NCBI GenBank assembly: GCA_011526265.1
Contig: WTJN01000136.1
Coordinates: 1 to 33,660, forward strand
DNA from: Candidatus Arcticimaribacter sp.
Lineage (GTDB): Bacteria; Bacteroidota; Bacteroidia; Flavobacteriales; Flavobacteriaceae
Length of the DNA: 33,660 nt
Reading direction: 5' to 3'
The position numbers and the translations under genes were made by a program. This document shows, one piece after another, positions 16,044 to 23,076 of the stretch (position 1 is the first letter of the stretch; each line of letters starts with the position of its first letter). Under the pieces are notes generated by a model. That model was not told the origin of the DNA, ran no database searches, and saw only the letters and a list, made by a program, of their open reading frames with translations.

Positions 16044-17105
16044 TTAAGCAATACTTCCTTGGCAACTGCTTCCTGCTCCAGCGGTGCACCCATAACAGTG
16101 TTGCCCCAAAACTATCGACCTATCTTGCACCTTCCCGAGTTCAAAGTTGTGGATATGATCAACGGAGCTACTGATTTTTAATTGAAGCATCTGATTAAAA
16201 TCACAATCATAGAGATGGCCGTCCCAACTCACCGACAATGTATTGGTACACATCACATTTTTGGCGGCCAGTGGATTGAAGGCTTCCACCAGCGTTTGCA
16301 TGTATTCCTCATAGTTTTCGGAGGCCAACAAATATTCTAGAAATCGACTAATGGGCAGATTGGTGATGGTAAATAAATGGTGAAAATCAATGCCAAAATC
16401 GGTTTTTAAAGCCCGTTTAAAATCCGTTTCCAACGCTTGTTGATCTCCCGGCAAAAACGCTCCCGAGGGGTTGTAGACCAAATCGAGGAGCAGGGGAGAA
16501 TCGGGCCTTCCGTAGCCTTTATTGTTCAACAATTGAAGCGCTTCCATGGATTGTTGAAACACGCCGTCTCCGCGTTGTCGGTCGGTTTTGTTTTTCTTGT
16601 AAAAAGGCAAAGATGAAATGACGTGCACCTTGTTTTTTACAAAAAAATCAGGCAGATCATGGAATTTTTTATTGGCCAAAAGGATGGTTAAATTCGACCG
16701 TACGATGATTTCTTTTACCGCTGTTGTTGCTCTGATTTGTGTGACGAACCATCGAAAATCGGGATGCATTTCTGGTGCACCACCCGTTAAATCGACTGTT
16801 ACGATTGTGTGTTGCCGCATGACTGAGAGACAGTCTTCGAGCGTAGATCGGGTCATGATCTCTTTGCGGTCGGGCCCGGCATCTACATGGCAATGCGCAC
16901 AGACCTGATTGCACATATAGCCCAAATTGATTTGAAGAATTTCCAGTAGCTTGGGTCGTAATGGACCGCAGTTGTATTGGTCCAATTTTTCGGTAAAGGT
17001 AGGCAAGCGCCCATCGGCAAAAGGGCCATCGTTCAGCAAGGCCAACTGTGCCTTGGGTGCTGCCAAGCGATTGCCGCGCGACAGCAGCGATTTTTTATTT
17101 TTCAT
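16044..17105 (-). CDS. arsS: Arsenosugar biosynthesis radical SAM protein ArsS
   Basis: A 353-residue radical SAM enzyme started at the ATG at 17105, which overlaps the preceding TAA by one base (TAATG); a longer frame to 17267 runs through the upstream gene and is rejected. The 4Fe-4S motif is Cys65-x3-Cys69-x2-Cys72 in NLGYMCNQVCAHCHVDAGP, the family signature. The C-terminal Cys-rich segment contains CTNTLSVSWDGHLYDCDFNQML and ends CYGCTAGAGSSCQGSIA. Some relatives carry selenocysteine in this tail; here every position is a sense Cys codon. ArsS joins the 5'-deoxyadenosyl group of SAM to dimethylarsenite, the committed arsenosugar step. Second gene of the operon. Confidence 0.93.
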   Translation of the reverse strand: MKNKKSLLSRGNRLAAPKAQLALLNDGPFADGRLPTFTEKLDQYNCGPLRPKLLEILQINLGYMCNQVCAHCHVDAGPDRKEIMTRSTLEDCLSVMRQHTIVTVDLTGGAPEMHPDFRWFVTQIRATTAVKEIIVRSNLTILLANKKFHDLPDFFVKNKVHVISSLPFYKKNKTDRQRGDGVFQQSMEALQLLNNKGYGRPDSPLLLDLVYNPSGAFLPGDQQALETDFKRALKTDFGIDFHHLFTITNLPISRFLEYLLASENYEEYMQTLVEAFNPLAAKNVMCTNTLSVSWDGHLYDCDFNQMLQLKISSSVDHIHNFELGKVQDRSIVLGQHCYGCTAGAGSSCQGSIA

Positions 17106-17440
17106 TACATGCTCAGTTGATCGTGACGATTCATCATTTGCACCCCGTGGACCAGTGCAGCGCCACTTTTGATGGCGGCCCCCACATGAATGGCTTCCAT
17201 CATTTCTTCTTTTTCGATGCCTTTTTGGAGGCCATCTTTGGTGTATGCATCGATGCAATAAGGGCATTGAACCACGTGAGAAACGGCCAGAGCGATGAGC
17301 GATTTTTCACGGGCGGAGAGTTCTCCTTCGGCAAAAACACTGTTGTAATAAGCAAAAAATTTATCGCCCAATTCAGGTTGCCAATCGCTGATGCTGCCAA
17401 ATTTTTTCAGGTCTTGTGGATCGTAATAATTGTTTTTCAT
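17105..17440 (-). CDS. Arsenosugar biosynthesis-associated AhpD/CMD-like protein
   Basis: A 111-residue carboxymuconolactone decarboxylase/AhpD-fold protein. The redox pair is Cys59-x-x-Cys62 in SHVVQCPYCIDAYTKDG, with His55 four residues before it; the residue that is often His in AhpD (four after the second Cys) is Tyr66. Members of this subfamily consistently lie next to ArsS genes, so it may act as a thiol peroxidase or reductase that keeps arsenic intermediates trivalent, but no activity is established to my knowledge. It is the first gene of the operon, with a promoter-like box 17 bases upstream, and its stop overlaps the arsS start by one base. Confidence 0.88.
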   Translation of the reverse strand: MKNNYYDPQDLKKFGSISDWQPELGDKFFAYYNSVFAEGELSAREKSLIALAVSHVVQCPYCIDAYTKDGLQKGIEKEEMMEAIHVGAAIKSGAALVHGVQMMNRHDQLSM

Positions 17441-17456
17441 TTTCTGGTTGTTTCAA

Positions 17457-17464
17457 CAAATCTA
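17457..17464 (-). promoter_or_regulatory. candidate -7 box (TAGATTTG) of the arsenosugar operon
   Basis: Perfect match to the Bacteroidota -7 consensus TAnnTTTG on the minus strand, 16 bases before the ATG of the first operon gene. No clear TTTG -33 element is seen at the canonical distance. It is in the 163-base gap that also separates the operon from the decayed histidine kinase gene. No ArsR-type operator palindrome is obvious. Confidence 0.5.
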
Positions 17465-17585
17465 CCAATAAATTGAATGCTTCGCTTTGGCATTTTTAAG
17501 AACAAGATGAGGGCATCAATTTTTATCATTGCAATGGTTGTCAAAAGCTTTTTATACATTTAAGGATATAAACCCAAACACCTAA

Positions 17586-18380
17586 CACTATTATTTTTGT
17601 TCTTTGGAGGTATTTGACCATTCCATCGCCGTTCCTTTGTTTGTCAGCAATTTTGTGACACTATTGCTGATCGTGTTTTTTGGTCGTGATCGCAATCGCC
17701 AGAAAATGGCCTACAAGAGCCAAATTGCGCAGTTGGAAGCCAAGTCTCTAAAGGCGCAAATGAATCCCCATTTTATTTACAATACCCTGAACGGCATATA
17801 GAGTGTGATGGTGCTGAAGGGCGAGCAAGTGGCCAATGAATACATTGGATTGTTTGCGCAAATGCTACGAAAAACGCTTGATTTTTCTTTGGCTGAAAAT
17901 CTGAGTCTACAGGAAGAAATTGAGTATATCGAGGCGTATATCCGCTTGCATAATATACGTCGAAATGACCCGGTGAAGTTTGAAGTCAGTTGTGCAGAAA
18001 ATGTGGATTTGTTGGGCCACACATTGGCTCCCATGCTGTTACAGCCCATCGTTGAAAACTGCATGTTACATGCGTTTTCATCGCAATCAAAAAATGCCAC
18101 AATCAAGTTGCGCATCACCGAAAAGTCAAACACTTTGATGTTGAAAATAGACGACAACGGCTTGGGGCGAAAAAAAGCCTCCGAAAACAAGGACAAGAAA
18201 AAGAACAATACCGAACATCAGTCCTACGCGACACAAATTTTGAAAGAACGCATTGATGTGCTGAATTACCTCCACAAAGAAAAATCTGTTTTTCGGTTAG
18301 AGGACATCAACAGCAATGGGCAAGTTGTGGGCACAAGGGCCATTTTAATTCTACCAAAAGTTAAACCCAAAAAGAAATAA
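17586..18380 (+). pseudogene. LytS-type sensor histidine kinase, interrupted by an in-frame amber stop
   Basis: The frame gives one membrane helix (about PLFVSNFVTLLLIVFF), a coiled linker and the His_kinase H-box AQMNPHFIYNTLNGI, then TAG at 17799-17801, then in the same frame SVMV... with the N-box PMLLQPIVENCMLHAF and the ATP-binding DDNGLGR. The TAG sits where relatives usually have Gln (NSIQS), so a single CAG-to-TAG change explains it. The phospho-acceptor His and the ATP site are now on separate fragments. The 5' end is also deficient: no sensor domain, no good start codon, an in-frame TAA at 17583, and a short orphan ORF (17507-17563) that looks like a signal peptide. The response regulator starts two bases after the end. 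Confidence 0.8.
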
Positions 18381-18382
18381 CG

Positions 18383-19144
18383 ATGGCAAAAATCAAAACA
18401 ATCTTGGTTGATGACGAACAAAACAACCTTGACCTCTTGGCACATTTTATCGAAAAATACTGTAAAAACATTGATATCGTTGCCCGTTGTGTGACCTATG
18501 ATAAGGCGCTGGAGGCTCTGAAAACCATGGAGTTCGAATTGGTGTTTTTGGATATCGTCTTGGACCGTGATACTTCGTTTGATTTGTTGGAAGAATTGGA
18601 TGAAATTAATTTTCATATCGTTTTTTGTACGGCCTACGACGAATATGCCGTTCGCGCATTTAAGTACAACACCATTGATTATCTATTGAAACCCGTGGTG
18701 ATTGATGAGTTGGTCAAAGCCGTAGATCGGAGTATAGACCGCATTCAAAGCGGAAGTTTTTCTCAACGCGATGTCTTTAGTCAGCTATCCACCATGGTCA
18801 ACCAGCAACGCCTTCAAAGCAGCATGGTGATCTCCAACATGGATTCGGTAACGATTATCAATCCTTTGGAAATTCTGTATTTTCAGGCGTCCGGGCGTTA
18901 TACCGAGATTCACGTCCTCAATCAAAAAAAGCCGTTAATTTCCTCAAAACCCATTGGCGATCATGAAGCAAAGCTCGATGAATCCTTGTTCTACCGAATC
19001 CATAATTCCTATATTATCAATCTTAATAACCTGAGCAGTATCGACCGCAAAGGCGGGAACTATTGTGTTTTGAATAATGGCATGAAACTGCCCATATCAA
19101 GAAGAAGAGTAGAAGGGATATTGCGGATTTTTCGCCCTACCTAG
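18383..19144 (+). CDS. LytR/AlgR-family response regulator (receiver plus LytTR)
   Basis: A 253-residue two-domain regulator. The receiver has the acidic pair Asp10-Asp11, the phosphorylation site Asp57 (VFLDIVL), the Thr in CTAYDEYA and Lys in YLLKPV. The C-terminal LytTR DNA-binding domain begins near residue 150 (NPLEILYFQASGRYTEIH) and includes FYRIHNSYIINLNNL and the final LPISRRRVEGI. It should bind short repeats upstream of target genes when phosphorylated. It is intact and follows the broken LytS-type kinase by two bases, so its cognate input may be lost or supplied by another kinase. It converges with the M15 peptidase gene with eight bases between them. Confidence 0.93.
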   Translation: MAKIKTILVDDEQNNLDLLAHFIEKYCKNIDIVARCVTYDKALEALKTMEFELVFLDIVLDRDTSFDLLEELDEINFHIVFCTAYDEYAVRAFKYNTIDYLLKPVVIDELVKAVDRSIDRIQSGSFSQRDVFSQLSTMVNQQRLQSSMVISNMDSVTIINPLEILYFQASGRYTEIHVLNQKKPLISSKPIGDHEAKLDESLFYRIHNSYIINLNNLSSIDRKGGNYCVLNNGMKLPISRRRVEGILRIFRPT

Positions 19145-19152
19145 GAACTGCA

Positions 19153-19884
19153 CTAGTCCGGCAATAAGCATGGGTTGATGCCAAGAATGTGCTGTTGGAG
19201 GTAGTTGGATTTAAACATAGGAGTGATGTGTTGGTGTCCGAGCAAGAGCGAATCCTTGGCAATGCTGTCCAGCAGATGGAATTTCTGGTAGGCCTCAAGA
19301 AAGGGTAGGGAGAGTTTTCGGTAGCTAAAGTGCCAAGGCTCATAATAAAAACCGGGTCTTAGCGTGTCTTTTGTGTATACCAGATAGAAGCCAAATTTCT
19401 CACTATTCGTTGTCAACCATTCATTGAGTTTTCTGTAGGGCCCTTGGGTAAACAACGAGTCCAGCAAAACATCTCCTTTGACCAGCGGTTTTGCATCGAC
19501 AAGGTCGAGATCGGTGCCCCAATGATGTCTCGATGTTCCGGGGAGGGTAGAGTAGGTAATGATTTTTTTTATGGCTTCATCGGGGGAAAGGCCTTGGGCA
19601 ACGAAGCGTTTGTATTTACGGTTCCAAATGCGGCGTTGGTCCTTATAGCTTCGAAAGCTAGAAACAACACGCAGTTGAACCCCCTCTTTTTGTGCTGCGT
19701 TGGCCATACGATCGAAGGCCTTTGCCACTTCGGGGAGCAAACTGTAATTGGCCTGTTTGGGTACCTCGGCTTTTCCCAACAACAAAAGCGAAGGAATGCT
19801 GTCGAGTTGGGATTGCCCATGTGTGGTCCAAAAAAAACTTGTAAGGCAAACAAAAAGAAAGAAGTGGCAGTTTCGTGATTTCAT
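19153..19884 (-). CDS. M15 family D-alanyl-D-alanine carboxypeptidase (VanY-like), secreted
   Basis: A 243-residue protein from the ATG at 19884; an in-frame TTG six bases upstream is less likely. A signal peptide (MKSRNCHFFLFVCLTSFFWTTHGQ) predicts export. The zinc-binding peptidase motifs of M15B enzymes are present: SSFRSYKDQ, TSRHHWGTDLDL (His and Asp ligands) and EPWHFSY (catalytic Glu and His ligand). It should trim the terminal D-Ala of peptidoglycan stem peptides in the periplasm. Length is normal for the family. Its neighbour on the right is an intergenic stretch and on the left the convergent response regulator, so it is probably a single-gene transcript. Confidence 0.92.
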   Translation of the reverse strand: MKSRNCHFFLFVCLTSFFWTTHGQSQLDSIPSLLLLGKAEVPKQANYSLLPEVAKAFDRMANAAQKEGVQLRVVSSFRSYKDQRRIWNRKYKRFVAQGLSPDEAIKKIITYSTLPGTSRHHWGTDLDLVDAKPLVKGDVLLDSLFTQGPYRKLNEWLTTNSEKFGFYLVYTKDTLRPGFYYEPWHFSYRKLSLPFLEAYQKFHLLDSIAKDSLLLGHQHITPMFKSNYLQQHILGINPCLLPD

Positions 19885-20234
19885 GCGCAAATGGGCGTGT
19901 ACGTCAAAGGTACTGAAATGCTTTGAGCCAAAAATGTGGAATGTTAAATTATTGGTTAGAAGCTGACTAGAGGTCTTTTTTTGTTACATTAGTATTACAA
20001 CAGCCCCAAATGCTGTTCTACGCCTATGAATGACCTACGCAACAAACCCAGCACATCACTGCGCCAAAAGGGCAAAATCTTCAATTTTTTAAAAGGTATA
20101 TACGAAAGCCATATCGGTCGAATAGATTTAATGGATGTATTCAAACCTCTATAATATGATCAACCCCAAAAAAAGCAAATAGTCTTGCCACTATAATTAC
20201 AATGAACATCTATAACTTACTAAAATTCAAAACG
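19885..20234. other. Gene-poor intergenic stretch with one doubtful small ORF
   Basis: About 350 bases between the divergent M15 peptidase and outer-membrane protein genes. Apart from the small ORF at 20026-20154 I see no RNA gene, no strong hairpin and no clean TAnnTTTG box. A T-run at 19977-19983 precedes the small ORF. An in-frame ATG at 20202 exists for the outer-membrane protein but lies before its signal peptide. Confidence 0.5.
20026..20154 (+). CDS. Hypothetical small protein (42 residues), doubtful
   Basis: An ATG-to-TAA frame of 42 residues, MNDLRNKPSTSLRQKG then a helix-like segment KIFNFLKGIYESHIGR and LMDVFKPL. The composition is basic and protein-like rather than random, and the frame uses ordinary codons, but there is no recognisable domain, no clear ribosome-binding site and no conserved context. 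It may be a genuine small cytoplasmic protein or a remnant of a longer gene. Confidence 0.25.
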   Translation: MNDLRNKPSTSLRQKGKIFNFLKGIYESHIGRIDLMDVFKPL

Positions 20235-20825
20235 ATGAAAAGACAATTATTTCTAATTTTATTGGCGATAAGCTTGGTTGCTAACGCTCAAGACAAGACG
20301 GATGTTCAAGAGACGGAAAGTCAAAAACGCATGACTGAATTCTCTAAAACAAAACCACATGCACTGAGTCTCGATGTAATTGCTGGACTTGTCTACCCTG
20401 CCTTTAACTCAAGATATGAGTACACACTCAATAAACACAGCGGCATAGGTGCAGATTTAAATATAAATTTTGACAATGAAAATGGGACAGAAGCATTAGA
20501 AAAGTTTTCATTCTCGCCCTATTATCGCCAGTACTTTTTTTCGAAAGAAGACTATGGTGCGAAAGGTTTTTATGGGGAAGGGTTTTTAAAGTTCTACACC
20601 TATGAAAATGATGATCGTTTATTCTTTGGAGATGCGATAAAAACAAATATCAAAACCTATTTTGAAACAGCTGCAGGTGTGGGTATAGGCTGGAAATGGG
20701 TAAGTGATTCGGGCTTCCTTATTGATATAAATTTCGGGCTAGGTCGTAACTTTGGTTTTTCAGACGACCCAAACAAGCGGGTTTTTACTGGAAAATCTAG
20801 TCTGTATTTTGGGTGGCAGTTTTAA
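20235..20825 (+). CDS. Outer-membrane beta-barrel protein (DUF3575-like), hypothetical
   Basis: A 196-residue protein from the ATG at 20235; an in-frame ATG at 20202 would put eleven residues before the signal peptide. The signal MKRQLFLILLAISLVANAQ ends in a clear cleavage site. The mature part alternates polar and aromatic residues (YRQYFFSK, GFYGEGFLKFY, GIGWKWVSD) and ends in YFGWQF, the C-terminal aromatic signature of outer-membrane barrels. About eight strands can be imagined. No function can be assigned; small barrels of this kind often have structural or unknown roles. It stands alone before tRNA-Gly. Confidence 0.7.
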   Translation: MKRQLFLILLAISLVANAQDKTDVQETESQKRMTEFSKTKPHALSLDVIAGLVYPAFNSRYEYTLNKHSGIGADLNINFDNENGTEALEKFSFSPYYRQYFFSKEDYGAKGFYGEGFLKFYTYENDDRLFFGDAIKTNIKTYFETAAGVGIGWKWVSDSGFLIDINFGLGRNFGFSDDPNKRVFTGKSSLYFGWQF

Positions 20826-20883
20826 AAATCTTCAACAGACTCTAAAACCATAGTTTCGAAAATAGAAAACAAAAAAGAAACAC

Positions 20884-20891
20884 TATCTTTA
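20884..20891 (+). promoter_or_regulatory. candidate -7 box (TATCTTTA) for tRNA-Gly
   Basis: TAnnTTTA octamer ending eight bases before the first base of the tRNA, a fitting distance for a transcription start at or just before the mature 5' end. Last consensus base differs. Confidence 0.4.
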
Positions 20892-20898
20892 CCCCAAT

Positions 20899-20974
20899 GC
20901 GGGAGTAGCTCAGTTGGTAGAGCGTCAGCCTTCCAAGCTGAATGTCGCCGGTTCGAACCCGGTCTCCCGCTCCA
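20899..20974 (+). tRNA. tRNA-Gly (anticodon TCC)
   Basis: A complete cloverleaf. The acceptor stem GCGGGAG (20899-20905) pairs with CTCCCGC (20964-20970), the discriminator is T as expected for bacterial tRNA-Gly, and CCA is encoded (20972-20974). The anticodon stem TCAGC/GCTGA encloses loop CTTCCAA, giving anticodon TCC. The T-arm GCCGG-TTCGAAC-CCGGT is standard. Confidence 0.97.
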
Positions 20975-21039
20975 AACGTATTTCTACATACGCCCCTTCA
21001 GCATTAGGGGAACCTCCAAATTTATTGTAACTTTCGGTA

Positions 21040-21768
21040 ATGAGATCAATCACCGCCTTGCTATTGTTTTTCCTTTGTTCTTCTGCTTTTGGGCAGGAAC
21101 AACGGCGGTTGCTTCGCGGAAAATTGATGTACCGCAACAGCAATGTGGTAGCGGCTAATGTGGTCAACAACAGCGCGCAAACCAATACGATCACGGATGA
21201 AAATGGTGAATTTGAAATCATAGCAGGCTTGGGCGATGAGATTATTTTCTCTTCGGTGCAGTTCAAAATCCGCACTGTGAGCGTTACCGCCGATATTTTG
21301 GAACGCAATCGCTTGATTGTTTCGGTCAATGAACGCGTCAATGTCTTGGACGAGATCGTCGTTGGTCCAGAAAACACTCAAAAATTCCTGGATTTGAAGA
21401 AAGAAGAATTTACCAAAGTCGAGTATCTTCAAGACAAATCCACAAAAATTGAAAACAATATCATGCGTCAGGGCGAGTTGACCAATGGGCTCAACATTGT
21501 TAATATTGCCAAACTTTTGGCCAAAATCGTTCAAGGGAAAAGCGCCGAAGAGCAAAGAACCTTGCAGCCATCGAAAGTATTGCCACAAATTTTTGATCGC
21601 GTATTTTTTACCCAAGAGTTGGGGCTAACCGCAGAAGAGGTCACACCCTTTCTGGAGCAAATGGATCGGGAATTACCCACCGACCGCTTGTTGAGAAAAG
21701 AACGCGAGTTTCAACTCATCGAATATCTTTACAACGCTTCTGAGGTGTTTAAAAGTAAGCGTCAATGA
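21040..21768 (+). CDS. Secreted carboxypeptidase-regulatory-like domain protein
   Basis: A 242-residue protein with a signal peptide (MRSITALLLFFLCSSAFGQ) followed by a CarboxypepD_reg-like beta-sandwich (about residues 23-108): LLRGKLMYRNSNVVAANV, TITDENGEFEIIAGLGDEIIFSSVQFK, and VNVLDEIVVGP. This domain usually forms the N-terminus of TonB-dependent receptors, but here it is followed by an alpha-helical tail of unknown type with no barrel. Function unknown; periplasmic. It is the first of four overlapping or close genes leading to the M1 peptidase, and the next gene, a paralogue, overlaps its stop by four bases. Confidence 0.75.
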   Translation: MRSITALLLFFLCSSAFGQEQRRLLRGKLMYRNSNVVAANVVNNSAQTNTITDENGEFEIIAGLGDEIIFSSVQFKIRTVSVTADILERNRLIVSVNERVNVLDEIVVGPENTQKFLDLKKEEFTKVEYLQDKSTKIENNIMRQGELTNGLNIVNIAKLLAKIVQGKSAEEQRTLQPSKVLPQIFDRVFFTQELGLTAEEVTPFLEQMDRELPTDRLLRKEREFQLIEYLYNASEVFKSKRQ

Positions 21769-22544
21769 GCGTTATAGGGCGCTTTTTTCTTTTTGTTTTA
21801 CTGCTGTTTACAACCCTGCTTTTTGGGCAAGAATTCAAATTGTTGCAGGGAAAAATTGTCCACCCCGAACTTTCCGTAGCGCAAATTCACATCATCAATT
21901 TGTCCCGTGGCAATGCCGAAGTCACCGACGTCGATGGAGCCTTCGAAATTTCGGTACGCCAAGGGGAACGCTTACGTTTTTCTGGGGTACAGTTTAAACC
22001 ACTCGAAATCGAAATCAGTGCAGCCGTATTTACCACTGCCGAACTCACCGTCTATCTCGAAGCACAGATCAATGAACTGGACGAAGTTGTGGTTAAACCC
22101 CATGCGCTTTCGGGCAGTTTGTCACAAGATTTGCAAAATGTTAAGGCACCGATTAATTTTAGTGATGTTGGTATTCCGGGGTTTAAAGGCAAACGCAAAG
22201 AACGGATTGTCTCTAGTGAAGAAATACTTCTGCGCACCCTGCTGTTGCCCATATCCGGAGGGGTCGACATTGAAGCAATCTACAAGCACTTGTCTGGCTA
22301 CTACAAAAGCCTGAAGAAGAAGCGGGCGTTGGAGGCCAATTTTTTGGCCGTCTACAAAATGATTCGGTTCTATGGTGTCGTTTATTTTATTGATACCTTC
22401 GGGTTCAAAACCGAAGAAGTGTATGATTTTGTCTTGGCATGTTCGGAAAACACTTCGGTGATAGATGACTTTAACAAAGGCAGACACGACCGTGTTTTAA
22501 AACATTTCGAAACGTATAATTCCATATACCGCAGCAATGAATAG
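21765..22544 (+). CDS. Secreted carboxypeptidase-regulatory-like domain protein (paralogue)
   Basis: A 259-residue protein with the same plan as its upstream neighbour: a signal peptide ending LLFGQ, a CarboxypepD_reg-like domain (LLQGKIVHPELSVAQIHI, VTDVDGAFEISVRQGERLRFSGVQFK, INELDEVVVKP) and a helical C-terminal region of about 150 residues with the segment KHLSGYYKSLKKKRALE. The shared block SGVQFK/SSVQFK and the LDE(V/I)VV ending show the two genes are duplicates that have diverged strongly. Function is unknown. The start overlaps the previous stop by four bases (ATGA) and its stop overlaps the DUF6702 start by eight, so translation of the set is coupled. Confidence 0.75.
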   Translation: MSVIGRFFLFVLLLFTTLLFGQEFKLLQGKIVHPELSVAQIHIINLSRGNAEVTDVDGAFEISVRQGERLRFSGVQFKPLEIEISAAVFTTAELTVYLEAQINELDEVVVKPHALSGSLSQDLQNVKAPINFSDVGIPGFKGKRKERIVSSEEILLRTLLLPISGGVDIEAIYKHLSGYYKSLKKKRALEANFLAVYKMIRFYGVVYFIDTFGFKTEEVYDFVLACSENTSVIDDFNKGRHDRVLKHFETYNSIYRSNE

Positions 22545-23025
22545 TTTTTTGATCGCTTTGTTGTATCGGGCTTTTTTGCCTACACACGATTACTACATCA
22601 GCACGACAACCGTTCGGGTGGTGTTGGAAAGTAAACAAATTCAGTTGACGAGTCGTTTTTTTATTGACGACATCGAAGCTTTGATGCAGTCGAAAACAGG
22701 GGAGCATATTCAATTGCAACCCGACTCAGATTCCGCGGTTATCGATCAATTCGTGGCGGCATTCTACCAAGAGAATTTGACCATAGAATGGGACGGAAAA
22801 CCACAAGACATCAAGTATTTGGGACGGGAATACCAAGATGATCTATTGGTGGTTTATGCCGAAATTCAACCGTTTCCCTCTGCTGTTGATGAGCTAATTT
22901 TTACCGTAACATTTCTGACCGATTTTTTGCCCAGCCAGCAAAACATCATCCATTTTTCCGCCCCATCTAGCAAGAAAAGTGTGTTGCTCAACCAAGCAAA
23001 AACCACCCACCGCATTTTTCTTTAA
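22537..23025 (+). CDS. DUF6702 family protein
   Basis: A 162-residue protein. The opening MNSFLIALLYRAFLPTHDYYISTTTVRV fits a short signal sequence followed by the family's characteristic H-x-Y-Y-(V/I)-S-x-T start of the mature region. The rest is predicted beta-rich (RVVLESKQIQLTSRFFIDDIEALM, LTIEWDGKPQDIKYLGREYQ, FTVTFLTDFLPSQQNIIHF). No biochemical function is known for the family; in flavobacteria it commonly precedes an M1 peptidase gene as here. It overlaps the preceding gene by eight bases. A promoter-like box lies between it and the peptidase, so the peptidase can also be transcribed alone. Confidence 0.8.
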   Translation: MNSFLIALLYRAFLPTHDYYISTTTVRVVLESKQIQLTSRFFIDDIEALMQSKTGEHIQLQPDSDSAVIDQFVAAFYQENLTIEWDGKPQDIKYLGREYQDDLLVVYAEIQPFPSAVDELIFTVTFLTDFLPSQQNIIHFSAPSSKKSVLLNQAKTTHRIFL

Positions 23026-23043
23026 TTGTTTGGGGAATTGGGC

Positions 23044-23051
23044 TATATTTG
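23044..23051 (+). promoter_or_regulatory. candidate -7 box (TATATTTG) for the M1 peptidase
   Basis: Perfect match to TAnnTTTG, 25 bases before the ATG at 23077. A TTGTTTG lies at 23026-23032, but the 11-base spacer is shorter than the usual distance to the -33 element. Confidence 0.5.
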
Positions 23052-23076
23052 GTAACAAACAAACGAATATATACGA

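Noticed and set aside
17106-17267. N-terminal extension of ArsS by 54 codons
   Set aside because: It lies inside the AhpD-like gene in another frame, reads as Arg/His-rich shadow sequence, and the ATG at 17105 forms a normal TAATG coupling.
16044-17440. Selenocysteine (TGA) in ArsS or the AhpD-like protein, as in some relatives
   Set aside because: All expected positions are encoded by Cys codons; no in-frame TGA and no need for a SECIS element.
17799-17801. Amber codon as pyrrolysine or programmed read-through
   Set aside because: The position is a normal Gln in the family and no supporting machinery or context is visible; simple mutation or read error is simpler.
20925-21377. Minus-strand 150-residue frame
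   Set aside because: It overlaps tRNA-Gly and the coding sequence at 21040; composition is shadow-like (Ser/Thr/Leu-rich).
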